Origin: Chryseobacterium sp. HSC-36S06
Lineage (GTDB): Bacteria; Bacteroidota; Bacteroidia; Flavobacteriales; Weeksellaceae
Direction of reading: 5' to 3'
NCBI RefSeq assembly: GCF_024171485.1
Contig: NZ_JALJZX010000001.1
Span: 1,054,001 to 1,118,000 of the forward strand
DNA: 64,000 nt
The notes under the pieces are model-generated. The model was given only the letters and a program-made list of their open reading frames with translations, ran no database searches and was not told the DNA's origin. This document shows positions 60,351 through 64,000 of the stretch, piece by piece (the stretch's first letter is position 1; every line of letters starts with the position of its first letter). A program made the translations under genes and the position numbers.

Positions 60351-62384
60351 TTATCCGATTTCTATACCGTTTTCTACGGTCTCGTCCGGCGTTACAAAAA
60401 CAAGTTTTCCTTCTGCATTGTTGGTCAAAAGCAGCATTCCCTGAGATTCTATTCCGCGGATTTTTCTTGGGGCAAGATTTAATAAGATCATTACCTGTTT
60501 ACCGATGCATTCTTCAGGAGTGAAGCTTTCGGCAACTCCGGAAACTACAGTTCTTACGTCCACGCCCGTATCAACGCTGAATTTTAACAGTTTATCTGCT
60601 TTTTCCACTTTTTCAGCGGTAAGAATTGTTGCTGTTCTTAAATCTATTTTGGTGAAATCATCAAACTGAATTTCGTCTTTCATGGGGTTTGCTTTAGGAT
60701 TAGTTTTTTTATTGGATTCTTTTGTGTTCTCCAGTTTCTGAATCTGGAAATCAATCGTTTCATCTTCAATTTTTGAAAATAACAGTTCTGCAGGATTGAT
60801 TTGGTGACCGGTTTTAATCAAAACTTTTTCATTCTGAATTTCTTTCCAACCGAGTTGCGAAACATTAAACATTTTCTGCAGTTTGTCAGCGCTGAATGGC
60901 ATAAACGGCTCGCATACCTGTGCTAAACCCACAGCAATCTGTGCGGCTACAAACAGCGAGTTTGCCGCTTTTTCTGGATGGTCTTTAATGGTTTTCCAAG
61001 GTTCTTCGGTCTGCAGATACTGGTTTCCAAATCTTGCCAAATTCATCATTGCTGATAAAGCGTTTCTGAATTCATAATTCTCAAGGAAATTTTCGATTTC
61101 AGTGGCCGCTTTGGTGATTTCTTCAAGTTCCGGAGCGCTTGCATCGCCTGCAGGAACAATTCCGTCGTAATATTTGTGAATCAGTACAGCAACTCTGTTA
61201 ATAAAGTTTCCGAAAATCCCTACCAATTCAGAATTGTTCTTCGTCTGGAAATCTTTCCAGGTAAAATTGTTGTCTTTGGTTTCCGGTGCCGAAGAAAGTA
61301 AGGCATAGCGCAGAACATCCTGTTGGCCCGGGAATTCTTCAACATATTCGTGTGCCCAGACTGCCCAGTTTCGGGAGGTTGAAATTTTATCGTTTTCAAG
61401 ATTTAAGAATTCGAATGCCGGAACGTTCGTTGGCATCATATAATCGCCGTGCGCTTTCATCATCGCCGGGAAAATAATACAGTGGAAAACGATATTGTCT
61501 TTGCCTATGAAATGTACAAGATCAGAATTTTCGTTCTGCCAGTAATCTTTCCAGTCTTTGCCGGTCTTTTCTGCCCATTCCTGAGTGAAGGAGATGTAAC
61601 CAATCGGCGCATCAAACCAAACATAAAGCACTTTTCCGTCGGCATCAGGCAACGGAACGGGAACGCCCCAGTTGAGGTCACGCGTCATTGCTCTCGGTTT
61701 CAAACCGTCGTTCAGCCAGGATTTTACCTGACCGTAAACATTAGGTTTCCAGTCGTCTTTATGGCCTTCGATAATCCATTCGTTCAGGAAGTTTTCGTAA
61801 TCATTTAAGGGAAGATACCAGTTTTTGGTTTCTTTCAACACCGGTATATTTCCGCTTAACATCGATTTGGGGTTGATAAGTTCGGAAGGCGAAAGGGTAG
61901 AGCCGCATTTTTCGCACTGGTCCCCGTAAGCACCGTCGTTGCCGCAATTCGGACAGGTTCCCACGATATATCGGTCTGCAAGAAATTCATTTGCCTGTTC
62001 GTCAAAATACTGTTCGGAAACTTCTTCGGTGAATTTGTCCTTATTATATAATGTCGAAAAAAAATTCTGACTTACCTCGTAATGTTTTTTGGAAGTTGTA
62101 CGAGAATATTCGTCGAAAGAGATGCCTAAATCACTGAAAGATTTTTTAATGATTCCGTGATATTTATCTACAATATCCTGAGGTGTTACGCCTTCTTTTT
62201 TTGCTCTTATAGTGATGGGAATTCCGTGTTCATCGGAACCGCAGATAAATGCTACGTCTCTTCCCAGTCGTCTCTGTATTCTTGCGTATACATCGGCAGG
62301 GATGTAAACCCCAGCCAAGTGGCCAATATGTACCGGCCCGTTCGCATAAGGCAACGCCGCCGTGATCATCTTTCTTTCTGACAT
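60351..62384 (-). CDS. metG: Methionyl-tRNA synthetase with C-terminal tRNA-binding domain
   Basis: Charges tRNA-Met, both elongator and initiator. The 677-aa class I synthetase has the HIGH motif as YANGPVHIGHLAG near residue 14, zinc-knuckle cysteines in GTCPNCGNDGAYGDQCEKCG, and the KMSKS equivalent as NDKISTSRNWA near residue 335, a KISTS form usual in this phylum. Residues 570-677 are the EMAP-II-like tRNA-binding domain (FTKIDLRTATILTAEKVEKA). TATCTTTG at 62411-62404 gives a 19-nt leader. Confidence 0.97.
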   Translation of the reverse strand: MSERKMITAALPYANGPVHIGHLAGVYIPADVYARIQRRLGRDVAFICGSDEHGIPITIRAKKEGVTPQDIVDKYHGIIKKSFSDLGISFDEYSRTTSKKHYEVSQNFFSTLYNKDKFTEEVSEQYFDEQANEFLADRYIVGTCPNCGNDGAYGDQCEKCGSTLSPSELINPKSMLSGNIPVLKETKNWYLPLNDYENFLNEWIIEGHKDDWKPNVYGQVKSWLNDGLKPRAMTRDLNWGVPVPLPDADGKVLYVWFDAPIGYISFTQEWAEKTGKDWKDYWQNENSDLVHFIGKDNIVFHCIIFPAMMKAHGDYMMPTNVPAFEFLNLENDKISTSRNWAVWAHEYVEEFPGQQDVLRYALLSSAPETKDNNFTWKDFQTKNNSELVGIFGNFINRVAVLIHKYYDGIVPAGDASAPELEEITKAATEIENFLENYEFRNALSAMMNLARFGNQYLQTEEPWKTIKDHPEKAANSLFVAAQIAVGLAQVCEPFMPFSADKLQKMFNVSQLGWKEIQNEKVLIKTGHQINPAELLFSKIEDETIDFQIQKLENTKESNKKTNPKANPMKDEIQFDDFTKIDLRTATILTAEKVEKADKLLKFSVDTGVDVRTVVSGVAESFTPEECIGKQVMILLNLAPRKIRGIESQGMLLLTNNAEGKLVFVTPDETVENGIEIG

Positions 62385-62691
62385 ACTATTATTATAATTT
62401 AGGCAAAGATACGGGTTATGACGTTTAGTTGGAAATTTTGGGGATTTATTGAAGGATTCGGAATCGTACGATCATTAATTTGATAAACGAATGTTTAACT
62501 TTATGTTAAAGTTTATACTCTCATATGTGAGACAATAGGAATGGTAAGTAATTGTAAAGTAGGTGTTTAAGAAATATAAGGTCTTTTAATATATGATAAA
62601 TCTCAGATATAATTAACAATATTATGATAATTTTAATAATAGTTGAATTTTTGTTTAAATTGCAGTGCTTCTTCAAAGGAGCTGTTATGTA
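62385..62691. other. AT-rich intergenic region with three short dyads
   Basis: This 300-odd base gap between divergent metG and the susC-like gene holds no credible gene. It contains the metG -7 box, the perfect palindrome ATCGTACGAT (62463-62472), the inverted repeat AACTTTA-TGT-TAAAGTT (62497-62513) and TCTCA-TATG-TGAGA (62519-62532). They could be operators for the receptor gene, but no regulator is adjacent. Confidence 0.45.
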
Positions 62692-62721
62692 TTGAATATT
62701 AATCCTTAAATTTTATTTTTG
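62692..62721 (+). promoter_or_regulatory. Promoter candidate at the susC start (TTG-N19-TATTTTTG)
   Basis: TTG at 62692-62694 and TATTTTTG at 62714-62721 are 19 nt apart, a full match to the Bacteroidota pattern. The last G of the box is the first base of the GTG start of the receptor gene, so one of the two calls must be wrong or the start is further in. Confidence 0.55.
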
Positions 62722-64000
62722 TGAGAAACTATACTAAAGTTTTGAAAATTGCTCCGGCTTTCTTATTGGCAGGAACAATGTTACACGCACAGACAACCGA
62801 TACTGTTAGGACTGCCGAGATTGAGCAGGTCGTACTTATCGGGTACGGTACACAGAAGAAAGAAGACCTTACCGGTTCTATTTCATCACTTACCGCGAAA
62901 GACTTCAACGTGGGCTCCACATCGGCAGACCAGCTGATCCAGGGTAAAGCTGCAGGTGTAACCATCACCGGTAACGGCGGAAATCCGGGCGCAGGATCTA
63001 CGATCAGAATTAGAGGAGGCGCATCTCTTACCGCAAGTAATGATCCTTTGATTGTTATTGACGGTATCCCGATGGACTACTCAGGAATTTCTGGTGCAGC
63101 AAACGCTTTAGCACTTATTAACCCTAATGACATTGAGTCTTTCAGTATCCTTAAAGATGCATCTTCGGCCGCGATTTATGGTAACAGAGCTTCAAACGGG
63201 GTAATTCTTATTACTACCAAAAAAGGTTCATCAGGACGGCTTAAGGTAGATTTCTCCACAATGGCATCGGTTTCCACCCGCATGGGCGACCAGAAAGTGC
63301 TTGGTGCAGATGCATTCCGCGAGTATGTGCGGGCCAATGCAACCCAGCAGAAGTATATTGATATGTTAGGAACTGCCAATACAAACTGGCAGGATAAGAT
63401 TTATCAGGATGCGTGGGGTACAGATAATAACGTGGCGATTTCCGGAGGTATCAAAGGACTTCCTTACCGTTTGTCTTTAGGATATAACGAGCAGAACGGT
63501 TTGGTGAAAACCAACGAATTCAGAAGAACTTCGGTAGGTTTAAATTTAACTCCAAAACTTTTCGACAGACATCTTTCGATCAATGCGAACCTTAAAGGGT
63601 CAATGACTGAAAACCGCTTCAACGCAGGTGTTATCGGGGCGACTCAACTGATGGATCCTACCAAGCCAGTGTACGATTATTCAGCACAGGGCAGCCAGGT
63701 AGGTAATTTCTACGAATGGTTTTTACCGAATGGTGAACTTAACGTGAATGCTACCGCTAATCCATTGGCATCACTTGAAGCAAGAAGAGATGTATCTACA
63801 GTTTTACGTGGTATTGCAAGTTTACAGTTAGATTATAAATTGCATTTTCTCCCTGACCTTCATTTTAATGTGAACGCAGGATATGATTATCAGGAAGGCA
63901 CCGGCGCCGTAACCGAATATTCAGGTTACCGTTCAACTTTCTTCAATTTAGGTACACGCAGAGATTACAAGCAGGAAAAAACCAACCAACTTCTTGAGAC
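62721..64000 (+). CDS. SusC/RagA-family TonB-linked outer-membrane receptor, 5' part
   Basis: A TonB-dependent transporter for glycans, peptides or other nutrients; only about 426 codons are present before the right edge. The product has a signal peptide ending GTMLHAQ, the SusC hallmark EQVVLIGYGTQKKEDLTGSI, then the plug (IRIRGGASL, DPLIVIDGIPMDY, IESFSILKDASSAAIYGNRA, GVILITTKKG) and the first barrel strands. The carboxypeptidase-like N-terminal domain of many SusC proteins is absent. I give the GTG at 62721 as start; a TTG at 62742 would keep most of the signal peptide and fit the overlapping promoter better. A SusD partner would be expected downstream, outside the window. Confidence 0.92.
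   Translation, partial: MRNYTKVLKIAPAFLLAGTMLHAQTTDTVRTAEIEQVVLIGYGTQKKEDLTGSISSLTAKDFNVGSTSADQLIQGKAAGVTITGNGGNPGAGSTIRIRGGASLTASNDPLIVIDGIPMDYSGISGAANALALINPNDIESFSILKDASSAAIYGNRASNGVILITTKKGSSGRLKVDFSTMASVSTRMGDQKVLGADAFREYVRANATQQKYIDMLGTANTNWQDKIYQDAWGTDNNVAISGGIKGLPYRLSLGYNEQNGLVKTNEFRRTSVGLNLTPKLFDRHLSINANLKGSMTENRFNAGVIGATQLMDPTKPVYDYSAQGSQVGNFYEWFLPNGELNVNATANPLASLEARRDVSTVLRGIASLQLDYKLHFLPDLHFNVNAGYDYQEGTGAVTEYSGYRSTFFNLGTRRDYKQEKTNQLLE

Noticed and set aside
1-64000. CRISPR arrays, insertion sequences, prophage genes, tRNA or rRNA genes
   Set aside because: Read-through on both strands found no regularly spaced repeats, transposase or integrase motifs, phage structural genes or cloverleaf sequences.

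Overview
The window reads as chromosomal core sequence from a flavobacterium, most likely Weeksellaceae (Chryseobacterium/Kaistella-like). The main reasons are AT-rich intergenic DNA, Bacteroidota-type promoter boxes (TAnnTTTG, sometimes with an upstream TTTG) in place of -35/-10 and Shine-Dalgarno signals, a PorT-family type IX secretion component, a secreted protease with a type IX sorting domain, a SusC/RagA receptor, a two-gene transketolase and a zapA / structured RNA / rny block. I see no integrase, transposase, CRISPR array, tRNA or rRNA. The DNA is compact, with many stop/start overlaps and hairpin terminators.

Layout. 1-8.2 kb: ansA (cut by the window edge), trmH, an SdpI-like protein, rsmE-tsaD, and a divergent giant tamB. 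8.3-10.6 kb: an Lrp regulator, a small membrane protein, an Rrf2 regulator and the iron-sulfur repair gene ric, with a palindromic candidate operator on the ric promoter. 10.7-15.1 kb: a small lipoprotein, split transketolase, sodium symporter and a GNAT protein. 15.2-22.1 kb: catalase, then a pirin / NAD(P)-binding / luciferase-like / pirin operon behind an elaborate dyad, then an MFS exporter. 22.1-33.8 kb: asnB, an RNA m5C methyltransferase, yjdM, a solo ABC ATPase, a YceI lipoprotein, alaS, small membrane, GNAT and phosphoesterase genes and a FabH-like synthase.

33.9-48.5 kb: ubiE-porT, a coiled-coil gene with zapA, a probable 6S RNA, rny, a thioesterase, an ArsC-like protein, a frameshifted zinc-binding secreted protein, hsp20, gcvT, idi, a HAD protein, a SerA-like dehydrogenase, mscL, nnrDE, lgt, yidD and rarA. 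48.5-64 kb: the sorting-domain M1 peptidase, pheA, a GH43 enzyme, pepE, dnaA, a tyrosine phosphatase, an RsmI-like methylase, lipoproteins, metG and the start of a SusC receptor.

The most interesting signals are not one new gene system. They are: (1) a recurring layout in which the TAnnTTTG box ends only 4-6 nt before the start codon, implying leaderless or nearly leaderless mRNAs for at least seven genes; (2) four related hairpin repeats, all in one orientation and each 41-95 nt upstream of a leftward gene; (3) a 14-bp palindrome on the ric promoter beside its likely regulator; (4) a 14-bp closing helix marking a probable 6S RNA between zapA and rny; and (5) a single-base frameshift splitting a conserved cysteine-rich secreted protein.
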